The notes under the pieces were generated by a model, which saw only the letters and a program-made list of their open reading frames with translations, made no database searches and was not told where the DNA came from. Positions 1-5,411 of a stretch of 8,598 nucleotides of DNA are shown in pieces. The position numbers were made by a program, and so were the translations under genes. Source of the stretch: Verrucomicrobiota bacterium (GTDB lineage: Bacteria; Verrucomicrobiota; Verrucomicrobiia; Chthoniobacterales; UBA6821); NCBI GenBank assembly GCA_016871655.1, contig VHCR01000050.1, positions 1-8,598 on the forward strand, in the 5' to 3' direction. The stretch's first letter is position 1. The number at the start of each line of letters is the position of its first letter.

Positions 1-54
1 GATGGAGCCCAGCTGCAGGGCGTTGATGCTCTGTTGCAAGAAATAATTCATTAA
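1..54 (+). CDS. C-terminal tail of a possible rightward gene (partial)
   Basis: Frame 1 is open from the window edge to a TAA at 52-54 and reads DGAQLQGVDALLQEIIH, a plausible amphipathic C-terminal helix. The following DNA switches at once to non-coding repeats, as expected after a gene end. Seventeen codons are too few to assign a family, and an open frame of this length can arise by chance. The call rests on composition and on the position just before an intergenic repeat block. If real, the gene converges with the lipoprotein gene on the other strand. Confidence 0.35.
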   Translation, partial: DGAQLQGVDALLQEIIH

Positions 55-55
55 T

Positions 56-100
56 CAGGTTTGCAGGTTACAGGTTACAGGTTACAGGTTATACAGGTCA
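56..100 (+). repeat. Tandem heptamer repeat CAGGTTA (left block)
   Basis: Four perfect head-to-tail copies of CAGGTTA occupy 64-91. A degenerate copy (CAGGTTTG) precedes them at 56-63, and another (CAGGTCA) follows at 94-100 after a TA spacer. The block lies in the convergent gap between a possible rightward gene and the leftward lipoprotein gene. The reverse complement of the same unit recurs at 194-214, so the two blocks form an inverted pair. The 90-nt stretch between them (101-190) is AT-rich, and I see no gene in it. Confidence 0.92.
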
Positions 101-189
101 AAGTAAGGCCTGCGGCAAAAATCTAAAAAAATAAAAATCATCATAACATATCAATGGTAACGAATAAGCTAGGTTCAGCTCATCTTAGT

Positions 190-214
190 CCTGCAACCTG
201 TAACCTGTAACCTG
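190..214 (-). repeat. Inverted heptamer block (TAACCTG copies, right arm)
   Basis: One variant copy (CAACCTG, 194-200) and two perfect copies (TAACCTG, 201-214) are the reverse complement of the left block. Positions 195-214 pair perfectly over 20 nt with 64-83, or in shifted register with 71-90, leaving a loop of roughly 105-110 nt. A transcript could fold into a long stem, or the DNA could extrude a cruciform. The multiple pairing registers suggest slippage-driven expansion. The sequence alone does not assign a function. Confidence 0.88.
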
Positions 215-248
215 AAAAACTTGTCCAAAAAATAAATTTTTTGGACAA
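215..248 (-). terminator. Rho-independent terminator of the lipoprotein gene
   Basis: A perfect 12-bp stem is formed by 221-232 and 237-248 (TTGTCC plus six A, against six T plus GGACAA) with a 4-nt loop at 233-236. On the minus strand it begins directly after the TAG stop at 249-251 and is followed by GTTTTT (220-215), a short U tract. On the plus strand no T run follows the stem, so it is oriented for the leftward gene. The stem is AT-rich in its upper half, so strength is uncertain. Confidence 0.75.
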
Positions 249-1409
249 CTAAGGTTCCACGGTCGTGACATATCCGAAGGCTCCATCCTTAACCGTCAAA
301 ATTACAATACTTTTCTTCGGATCATGGCTCTCTTTTTCGTAGATAAAGTTTCCGGTGATTCCCGAGAAGTGCTCGATCATCCCCATGGCATCAAGGATGG
401 CGGTCCGATCAGCTTTTCCAGCTTTGACGATGGCTTCCGATAAAATTCCCATGGTGTCATAGGTCAAGGCTGCGATGTCATCTGGCAATTGACCGAATTT
501 TTGCTGATACTCAGTGATGAAACTTTTAACTTGAGATGCATCGGATTGAGTCGAAAAGTGATTCGAAAGAAACGATCCATTGAGGTAGTGGCCTGAATCG
601 AGTTTTAACATTTCAGGCGTGCTCCAAGAATTTCCTCCAAGAAAAATCGCAGTGATTCCCAGGCGGCGAGCTTGCTCTGCAATGAGAGGACCATCATTGT
701 AATAAGCTGGCAAAAAGAGAACCTCAGGATTGGCTTTTTTAATCTTGGTGAGTTGTGCACTGAAATCACGATCACCGGTGGTGTAAGTTTCTGTCGCAAC
801 AACAGAGCCTCCCTTTTGGGTGAAGGCTTTTGTGAAAAGAGCTGTTGCACTTGTAGGATACTCGCTCGAAATATCATAGAGAATCGCAGCTCGCTTGAGA
901 TTCAGGTTGCCTCGTGCAAATTGAGCCAATGCTGGAATTTCAACAGCATCGGTAAAGCAACCGCGATAGACCCATTTTTTAAAAGCTTTTGTTTTATTAC
1001 TGATTGTTGTGAGCGGATTGGTCGACCAGGGAGAAAACATGAGGCAATGCAGACTCTCAGCAATCTCTGCTGCAGGGATTGCGCAGGAGCTAATGTTGGG
1101 CCCGACCATTGCAAGAATATTTTCTTGAGAGATGAGGCGTTGAGCCACCGTTGCTGCTTGATCAGGCTTCGCTCCATTGTCTCCAACGACGAGTGAAATC
1201 GGAATCTTCACCCCTCCCACATCGAGACCACCTTTTTGATTAACATGTTCTACAAAAAGTTTTGCAGCATTGACGCAAGAGGCTCCCACCGCAGGAACTT
1301 CACCGGTCAATTCAGCATTTAATCCGATTTTTAAAACTTTTTTATTAGAGAAGCAACCGTTAAAGAAAAAAGAAAGCGCAACGAAAAGAAGGAGGACATT
1401 TTTTTTCAT
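249..1409 (-). CDS. ABC-type branched-chain amino acid substrate-binding lipoprotein (LivJ/LivK-like, type I periplasmic binding fold)
   Basis: This 386-residue protein should be an envelope lipoprotein that captures a small ligand such as an amino acid or amide. Residues 1-18 form a lipoprotein signal peptide (MKKN, then a hydrophobic stretch) ending at FNGC with Cys19 as the lipidation site; the Phe at -3 is atypical for a lipobox. The mature part begins KIGLNAELTGEVPAVG, the usual start of Peripla_BP_6 proteins. Further family-like stretches are MVGPNISS (101-108), the second lobe from about LKRAAILYD (171-179), GDRDFSAQL (212-220) and LPAYYNDG (233-240). The length is normal. No permease or ATPase genes are nearby, so it is an orphan here, or it may serve a sensory role. 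A strong hairpin terminator follows the stop. No Shine-Dalgarno is visible before the ATG (preceding bases AATCCTCATCCC). The family is secure; the ligand is unknown. Confidence 0.93.
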   Translation of the reverse strand: MKKNVLLLFVALSFFFNGCFSNKKVLKIGLNAELTGEVPAVGASCVNAAKLFVEHVNQKGGLDVGGVKIPISLVVGDNGAKPDQAATVAQRLISQENILAMVGPNISSCAIPAAEIAESLHCLMFSPWSTNPLTTISNKTKAFKKWVYRGCFTDAVEIPALAQFARGNLNLKRAAILYDISSEYPTSATALFTKAFTQKGGSVVATETYTTGDRDFSAQLTKIKKANPEVLFLPAYYNDGPLIAEQARRLGITAIFLGGNSWSTPEMLKLDSGHYLNGSFLSNHFSTQSDASQVKSFITEYQQKFGQLPDDIAALTYDTMGILSEAIVKAGKADRTAILDAMGMIEHFSGITGNFIYEKESHDPKKSIVILTVKDGAFGYVTTVEP

Positions 1410-1436
1410 GGGATGAGGATTAAATTTAAGAAGTGC

Positions 1437-1576
1437 TAGAGCGTTTTAAAAAGAGTTATAGATGATGCAGTACAAGGAACGAGGAGCGCAGACCCGCAGT
1501 GTATTCTGAGACGAGAGTCAAAAAGCACCGGAGTAATGCCGTAATGCGCGGCTATAACTCTTTTGAAAATGCTCTA
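1437..1576. mobile_element. 140-bp MITE-like element with 25-bp terminal inverted repeats
   Basis: The left end (1437-1461) and right end (1552-1576) are inverted repeats matching at 23 of 25 positions. Both start TAGAGC(G/A)TTTT and end AAGAGTTATAG. Similarity continues inward imperfectly (TGCAGTAC at 1466-1473 against the complement of GTAATGCG at 1542-1549). The outermost TA on each side can be read as a TA target duplication around a GAGC-ended repeat, as expected for IS630/Tc1-mariner-type elements. The interior has no ORF but contains a loose direct repeat: ACGAG at 1479 and 1511, each followed 10-12 nt later by CCG(C/G)AGT. It could alternatively be a structured RNA or REP-like element. 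It separates the membrane-protein gene from the lipoprotein gene, and its right end overlaps the former's stop codon. Confidence 0.72.
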
Positions 1577-2035
1577 AAAGTTTTTAGGGTAAGATGGTGA
1601 CGATTTTCGTTTTAAAACAAAAGAGAGTGGTGAGATGACGTCACCAGTCTCTTCATTTTTTTGCTTTAATTCAAAGGTGACTGGTTCAATGCGTTGTTCG
1701 AAAGCAGGAGAAGAGACATAATTGAGAGGGGCTTCAACTTCCTCTGAAATCAATGGGTTCATCCTTGGGTGCTGATTTAATCGAGGAGAGTACAAGATTA
1801 GGACGCTAAGAAAAACAGCAACGGCTGTCGCTCCCACATAAGCTAATGCTGGAATATGGAAGTGAGCGAAGAAATTATCAAACTGTGCATGAAGTTTTTC
1901 TAAAAATGAAGGCTCCATCACAAGGGCCGTTTGACGGCGATGGAATTCATCAATAAAACGTTCGACAGCGTCTGCTGATGGCAGCTCGCAGGGGCTAGCA
2001 GCTCGTATTAAATTTTGAAGCACTTGGTCATCCAT
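1574..2035 (-). CDS. Single-pass membrane protein after an ECF sigma gene; candidate anti-sigma factor
   Basis: The protein has 153 residues. The N-terminal ~60 residues form a charged soluble region (AVERFIDEFHRRQTAL, 23-38), followed by one membrane segment at about 61-82 (IPALAYVGATAVAVFLSVLI) and a ~70-residue polar tail rich in Glu, Lys and Ser. Its position 35 nt after an ECF sigma gene, with the sequence layout cytoplasmic domain, membrane helix, extracytoplasmic tail, is typical of membrane anti-sigma factors. It lacks the H-x3-C-x2-C zinc motif of ZAS-type anti-sigmas, having only one Cys (Cys16), so the role is inferred from context. I recall similar short proteins after ECF sigma genes in Verrucomicrobiota. 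The TAG stop (1574-1576) lies inside the terminal repeat of the neighbouring element. No Shine-Dalgarno precedes the ATG (AACTTGTT). Confidence 0.75.
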   Translation of the reverse strand: MDDQVLQNLIRAASPCELPSADAVERFIDEFHRRQTALVMEPSFLEKLHAQFDNFFAHFHIPALAYVGATAVAVFLSVLILYSPRLNQHPRMNPLISEEVEAPLNYVSSPAFEQRIEPVTFELKQKNEETGDVISPLSFVLKRKSSPSYPKNF

Positions 2036-2070
2036 AACAAGTTAATGATTGATAATGAGATTGCTTGGTT

Positions 2071-2697
2071 TTACTTGATACTAAATTCTTGAAGAGAGTT
2101 TTTTAATTGCTGATGCGCATAAAAAAGCCGTGACCGAACAGTTCCTTCAGTTGTTTTTAGAATCTTAGCAATTTCAGATTGAGCAATTCCTTGAATGTCA
2201 AAAAGAGTTACCACTGCACGATGCTGATCCGAAAGTTGCCCCATCGCTATTTTCAATTTTTTTTGAAACTCATGCATGTTGATTTCATGACGAGGATCTT
2301 TTTTATTTGCAGCTTCTAGAAAATCAGGATCATTTTCTAAATGTTCGTCCGTATTATCGAGACTCGAATGTTGGCGTCGTTTTCTTTTTTTAAGAAAGTT
2401 TAACGTCATATTGACCGCAATACGATGGATCCAAGTGTAAAAACTCGATTTTCCCTTAAAGGAGCTGATCACCTGATAGGCTTTGGAAAAAATATCTTGG
2501 AGTAAGTCATTGGTGTCTTCATGGTTTGATGTCATGTGATAGACCAAACCATAGAGTCGGCCATGATACTTTCGAATTAGGTCATCAAAAGCAGCAGCGT
2601 CACCTTTTTTTGTTTTGGTGACGAGATCGTTGTCGGAAACTGCTTCGGATGGGGACATGGGATTAAGCTGGAGGCTATAGGTAAAGGCAATTCTCAT
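2071..2697 (-). CDS. ECF RNA polymerase sigma factor (sigma-70 family, RpoE/SigW-like)
   Basis: A sigma-70 family protein (208 residues as called) that would direct RNA polymerase to a stress or envelope regulon. Sigma region 2 spans about 37-107: AFDDLIRKYHGRLYGLVYHM, then DTNDLLQDIF (core binding) and SSFYTWIHRIAVN leading into a basic LKKRKRR stretch (-10 recognition). An acidic linker follows (about 113-140). Region 4 (about 146-203) contains the helix-turn-helix QSEIAKILKTTEGTVRSRLF, and regions 1 and 3 are absent as usual for ECF factors. The start is ambiguous: Met1 gives a 13-nt gap to the upstream gene, whereas Met14 (ATG at 2656-2658) begins MSPSEAVSDNDLV and fits the usual family N-terminus better. 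Neither has a ribosome-binding site. The lipid kinase gene precedes it and the candidate anti-sigma follows. Confidence 0.93.
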   Translation of the reverse strand: MRIAFTYSLQLNPMSPSEAVSDNDLVTKTKKGDAAAFDDLIRKYHGRLYGLVYHMTSNHEDTNDLLQDIFSKAYQVISSFKGKSSFYTWIHRIAVNMTLNFLKKRKRRQHSSLDNTDEHLENDPDFLEAANKKDPRHEINMHEFQKKLKIAMGQLSDQHRAVVTLFDIQGIAQSEIAKILKTTEGTVRSRLFYAHQQLKNSLQEFSIK

Positions 2698-2710
2698 TTA
2701 GAGAATCCGG

Positions 2711-3613
2711 CTAAGAGACTAACACTAGCAGTTTATGCTTCTCAATACTAATCTTAATAGGCAAATGAGAAACCATCTCTCCATCTAATTCAAAAGGAAT
2801 TTTGAAGCGGGAGTCTTGAGGAGTAATAGACAATTTTTTGACTTTGAAGTATTGGACCGTACAAAGGGCTTTGGGGTGGCCTATGAGTAGCGAGGGAAGG
2901 TTGCCCAGTAATTCCCAAAAATGGTGATGCTTCAAAAGAAGAACATGAAGATGTCCGTCATCGAGAGTAGCCTCTGGAAAAAAAGGAAAGGCGCCTCCAT
3001 AAAACTTTCCATTCCCTAGGAGGAGAGAAGAACCTTTCCGTTCGATTTCCTCTTCACAGCGTAACAAAAGAGTTGGTTGTTGCTTAAAAAGAACTTTTAA
3101 AAAAGAAAATAAATAACTTACTGGACCAAAGGCCATCTTTGATTCGCTACTGGTTTCTTCTAAAACCTCCGCATCAATTCCAATGCCAGCAAGCTGAACA
3201 AAAAAACGTTCTTGTTGCGTTTCAAGATGCGTGGCACGTGCTAAATCGACATGACGAAAATGATTTTCCAAAATCACTTCCCAAGCTGCTTCAAGAGAGT
3301 CGAGAGGGATTTGCAATTCAGAAGCAAAAACATTCATCGTACCGAGTGGCAAGATGCCGAGGGCAGGAGGGGAATCAGGTGTTGAACTAGAAACAATCCC
3401 ATTCACAACCTCATTAATCAAGCCATCGCCACCAGCTGCAACAATTTTTTTGAACCCTTGAGCAACAGCTTCTCGAGCAAATTCCTCGGCCTCTCTCGGC
3501 CGCGTTGTCATCCTGACAACGGGATTGCCACGAAGCTCCTGCAAAACCTCTACAAAATTTCCAGCACGTCCACTTCGAGCAGCAGGATTAAGAATGATGA
3601 GCGGAGCTGTCAT
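2711..3613 (-). CDS. Diacylglycerol kinase / YegS-like lipid kinase (DAGK catalytic domain)
   Basis: A 300-residue soluble lipid kinase expected to phosphorylate diacylglycerol or a related membrane lipid with ATP at the inner membrane face. Motifs in order are LNPAARSGRAG (8-18, nucleotide loop), AAGGDGLINEVVNG (59-72, catalytic GGDG), LPLGTMNVFA (88-97), GIGIDAEV (143-150), GNGKFYGGAFPFFPEATLDDG (200-220) and FELDGE (274-279). The length matches the DgkB/YegS family. The residue after GGDG is Leu where Thr or Ser is usual. The gene ends 13 nt before the sigma factor, suggesting co-transcription. Lipid substrate cannot be told from sequence; a sphingosine-type substrate is possible but less likely. 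No Shine-Dalgarno is seen before the ATG (TATTCACACC), and the upstream gap is only 61 nt, shared with a divergent gene. Confidence 0.9.
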   Translation of the reverse strand: MTAPLIILNPAARSGRAGNFVEVLQELRGNPVVRMTTRPREAEEFAREAVAQGFKKIVAAGGDGLINEVVNGIVSSSTPDSPPALGILPLGTMNVFASELQIPLDSLEAAWEVILENHFRHVDLARATHLETQQERFFVQLAGIGIDAEVLEETSSESKMAFGPVSYLFSFLKVLFKQQPTLLLRCEEEIERKGSSLLLGNGKFYGGAFPFFPEATLDDGHLHVLLLKHHHFWELLGNLPSLLIGHPKALCTVQYFKVKKLSITPQDSRFKIPFELDGEMVSHLPIKISIEKHKLLVLVS

Positions 3614-3624
3614 GGTGTGAATAG

Positions 3625-3654
3625 ATAATGACTTTATTTATTGCCTTAAGTAAA
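3625..3654 (-). promoter_or_regulatory. Candidate sigma-70-type promoter for the kinase-sigma operon
   Basis: On the minus strand, TTTACT (3654-3649) and CATTAT (3630-3625) are separated by 18 nt in the 61-nt divergent gap. Transcription would start only about 5 nt before the kinase ATG, implying a leaderless or near-leaderless message, which fits the missing Shine-Dalgarno. Both boxes are imperfect and the gap is AT-rich, so chance is a real alternative. No clear ECF-type (GGAAC-like) -35 was seen. Confidence 0.25.
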
Positions 3655-3674
3655 CATTAGAATAGAGTTTTTTT

Positions 3675-4745
3675 GTGACTATTCCCAAAAAATTCCTCAT
3701 CTTTTTAGTAATCGTTATTGTCACTCTTACCGGAATAACGATATCACTCAATTTCATTATTCGCTCTGATGGGGTACAAGAAAAACTTCAGCAACAGGTT
3801 CAGAAAATCCTTGGGGTGCCAGTTAAAATAGAAAAGATTTCTTTTAATCCTTTTACAGGATTTCATCTTTCACGCATAACTATAACAACTGCTGCGAACT
3901 CTTCTGTTGATGCTAGTTCTATCAACTTCATGCCATCATGGAAGTCGTTGCTCTCCTCTTTTTGGGAGGCTTCTCACATGAAAAAATGGGGCGGCATGTT
4001 ACGTGTGAGCAAAGTGACGTTGAACAATAATTTTTCCATAAGGCATCTCAAAGCTCATTTGAGAAAAAAGAGTGATAGTTTTGTTGTTGATCCTTTTTCT
4101 AGTGAAGTTGCAGGTGGTCAATTGAACGGTTCCTTTTTAATGCAGCAAGAAAATAACCTTTCTCCTTATCAGCTGAACCTTTCTTTTTCTAAGGTAGCAC
4201 TCAAAGAGCTTCTCAAAGGTATGGAATCGATCGAAGGGACGCTCCAAGGAACTTTTTTTATGAAGGGCATTTTAGAGGATTCCAATAAAAAAGAAGGGGA
4301 GGGCGCACTAGCAGCTAATGGTATGCAATTTAAGCCAGGAGGAGCTCTAGCTCAAATTGGGAAGCTTCTTGGTATTGAAGAACTGCAGCTGCTCAAATTC
4401 GATGAGGCTGTCGCAACCTATGCTGTTACGCCTCGTGACTTAGTCATCAAATCATTCAAACTGCATTCCAATAATTTGATGATTCGTGGCCATGGCGCCA
4501 TCTCTTTTGAGGGAATGATTCATATTAATGCTCTTTTGCTAGTCAACGCCAAATTGCAATCCCGTTTGCAGGGGTTACTTCCTGTCTCCTTGTTAGTTCC
4601 ATCGGGAGAGGTTGGTTTTGTGGCGATTCCTTTTGAAATCAATGGCTCTCTCGATCATCCACATAGCACCTTGCTCGAACATGTACCACTCCCTGCAATC
4701 AACAGCAATGTGCAGGGAGTGATTCGGCAGCTTTTGAAATTTTGA
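3675..4745 (+). CDS. AsmA-like membrane-anchored envelope protein
   Basis: A 356-residue protein with a short basic N-terminus and one hydrophobic segment at about 7-29 (FLIFLVIVIVTLTGITISLN), so most of the chain lies in the periplasm. The next part (VQEKLQQQVQKILGVPVKIEKISFNPFTGFHLSRI) is the usual opening of AsmA/TamB-type proteins, where a helix leads into beta repeats. The C-terminal part (GFVAIPFEINGSLDHPHSTL) matches the closing strand pattern of AsmA. Such proteins are linked to phospholipid transfer to, or assembly of, the outer membrane; the exact role here is inferred. It is shorter than E. coli AsmA (about 617 residues). The start is GTG, preceded by seven T and a weak AGAG. It is transcribed away from the lipid-kinase operon, with rsmD 114 nt downstream. 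Confidence 0.72.
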   Translation: MTIPKKFLIFLVIVIVTLTGITISLNFIIRSDGVQEKLQQQVQKILGVPVKIEKISFNPFTGFHLSRITITTAANSSVDASSINFMPSWKSLLSSFWEASHMKKWGGMLRVSKVTLNNNFSIRHLKAHLRKKSDSFVVDPFSSEVAGGQLNGSFLMQQENNLSPYQLNLSFSKVALKELLKGMESIEGTLQGTFFMKGILEDSNKKEGEGALAANGMQFKPGGALAQIGKLLGIEELQLLKFDEAVATYAVTPRDLVIKSFKLHSNNLMIRGHGAISFEGMIHINALLLVNAKLQSRLQGLLPVSLLVPSGEVGFVAIPFEINGSLDHPHSTLLEHVPLPAINSNVQGVIRQLLKF

Positions 4746-4792
4746 GAAAAGAATTAACCAGAAAGAAGGCGACGAAAATACAAAGAAGTTTT

Positions 4793-4828
4793 AAAGAAAA
4801 AAATTATGTTTTTGAAAGTTTTTTCTTT
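4793..4828 (+). terminator. Weak AT-only hairpin between the AsmA-like gene and rsmD
   Basis: AAAGAAAAAA (4793-4802) is perfectly complementary to TTTTTTCTTT (4819-4828) with a 16-nt loop. It could act as a weak terminator for the AsmA-like gene, but the stem has a single G-C pair and such A/T mirror runs are common in AT-rich gaps. The remaining gap DNA shows no convincing promoter for rsmD. Confidence 0.22.
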
Positions 4829-4859
4829 TCCTGACTCCTAACCCCATCAACTTCTTCTC

Positions 4860-5411
4860 ATGCGCATCATCGCCGGCACGGCAAAAGGACGTACACTCAA
4901 AACTCCAGCCTCCATCACACGTCCCACGATGGATCGCGTTCGGGCTGCGATTTTTTCGATGCTTGGTGATCGTGTTCCAGGGGCGAGTGCGCTCGATCTT
5001 TTTGCTGGAACGGGGGCGATGGGGGTTGAGGCTCTGAGCCGTGGAGCAGCAGCAGCAACTTTTGTTGATCAAGACAAAAAATCGATCGAAGTCATTCGTC
5101 AAAACTTGGAACTCACGAAGCTCACTGGAGAAATCAAGCAAGTCGATGCCATTTCTTTTCTGCAGCGTCAGCAGGAAAAGTTTGATTTAATTTTTGCTGA
5201 TCCACCTTATGCTTCGAATGCAGAGGCTGATTTTATTTTAAAGCTACTTTCTCTCCAGGAACTTTTGAAGGCCATGGCTGATGATGCGCTCTTGATTTTG
5301 GAATGCGAAAAACAGCAATTGCTGCCAGAAATTTCGGTATTAGAAAAAATTATCGATCGGACTTATGGAGTGACGCGCATTCTGATTTTCCGGAAAAGAA
5401 ACCCTGCATGA
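4860..5411 (+). CDS. rsmD: 16S rRNA (guanine(966)-N2)-methyltransferase RsmD
   Basis: A 183-residue SAM-dependent methylase that modifies G966 (E. coli numbering) of 16S rRNA during small-subunit assembly. It starts with the family signature MRIIAGTAKGRTLKTP and RPTMDRVRAAIFSML (1-35). The SAM-binding motif I is LDLFAGTGAMGVEALSRGA (45-63), an acidic end of beta 2 is at VDQD (69-72), and the catalytic DPPY lies at 114-117. The length matches the family. The ATG fits the conserved N-terminus exactly although the preceding bases (CAACTTCTTCTC) contain no Shine-Dalgarno. The stop overlaps the waaA start as ATGA, suggesting coupled translation. Confidence 0.96.
   Translation: MRIIAGTAKGRTLKTPASITRPTMDRVRAAIFSMLGDRVPGASALDLFAGTGAMGVEALSRGAAAATFVDQDKKSIEVIRQNLELTKLTGEIKQVDAISFLQRQQEKFDLIFADPPYASNAEADFILKLLSLQELLKAMADDALLILECEKQQLLPEISVLEKIIDRTYGVTRILIFRKRNPA

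Noticed and set aside
56..214. CRISPR array
   Set aside because: Units are 7 nt with no spacers and the blocks are inverted relative to each other, so this is a simple tandem repeat pair.
672..1196. Plus-strand 174-codon open frame
   Set aside because: It lies wholly antisense to the lipoprotein gene, is Cys-rich with no recognisable domain, and reads as a shadow frame.
1437..1576. Treating the element as a dedicated small RNA gene
   Set aside because: No promoter or terminator outside its inverted ends is evident, and the TA-flanked ends fit a transposable element better, though a transcript remains possible.
2205..2215. AAAAAGAGTTA match to the element's inverted end inside the sigma gene
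   Set aside because: It is an AT-rich 11-nt string within a conserved coding region, with no matching partner end; best explained by chance.
4791..5141. Minus-strand 116-codon open frame over the rsmD start
   Set aside because: It opposes the strongly supported RsmD N-terminus and has low-complexity Cys/Arg/Lys content without family motifs.
5303..5407. N-terminal extension of waaA from an upstream ATG
   Set aside because: The extra 35 residues overlap rsmD in another frame and do not resemble WaaA; the ATG at 5408 gives normal length and a 4-nt overlap.
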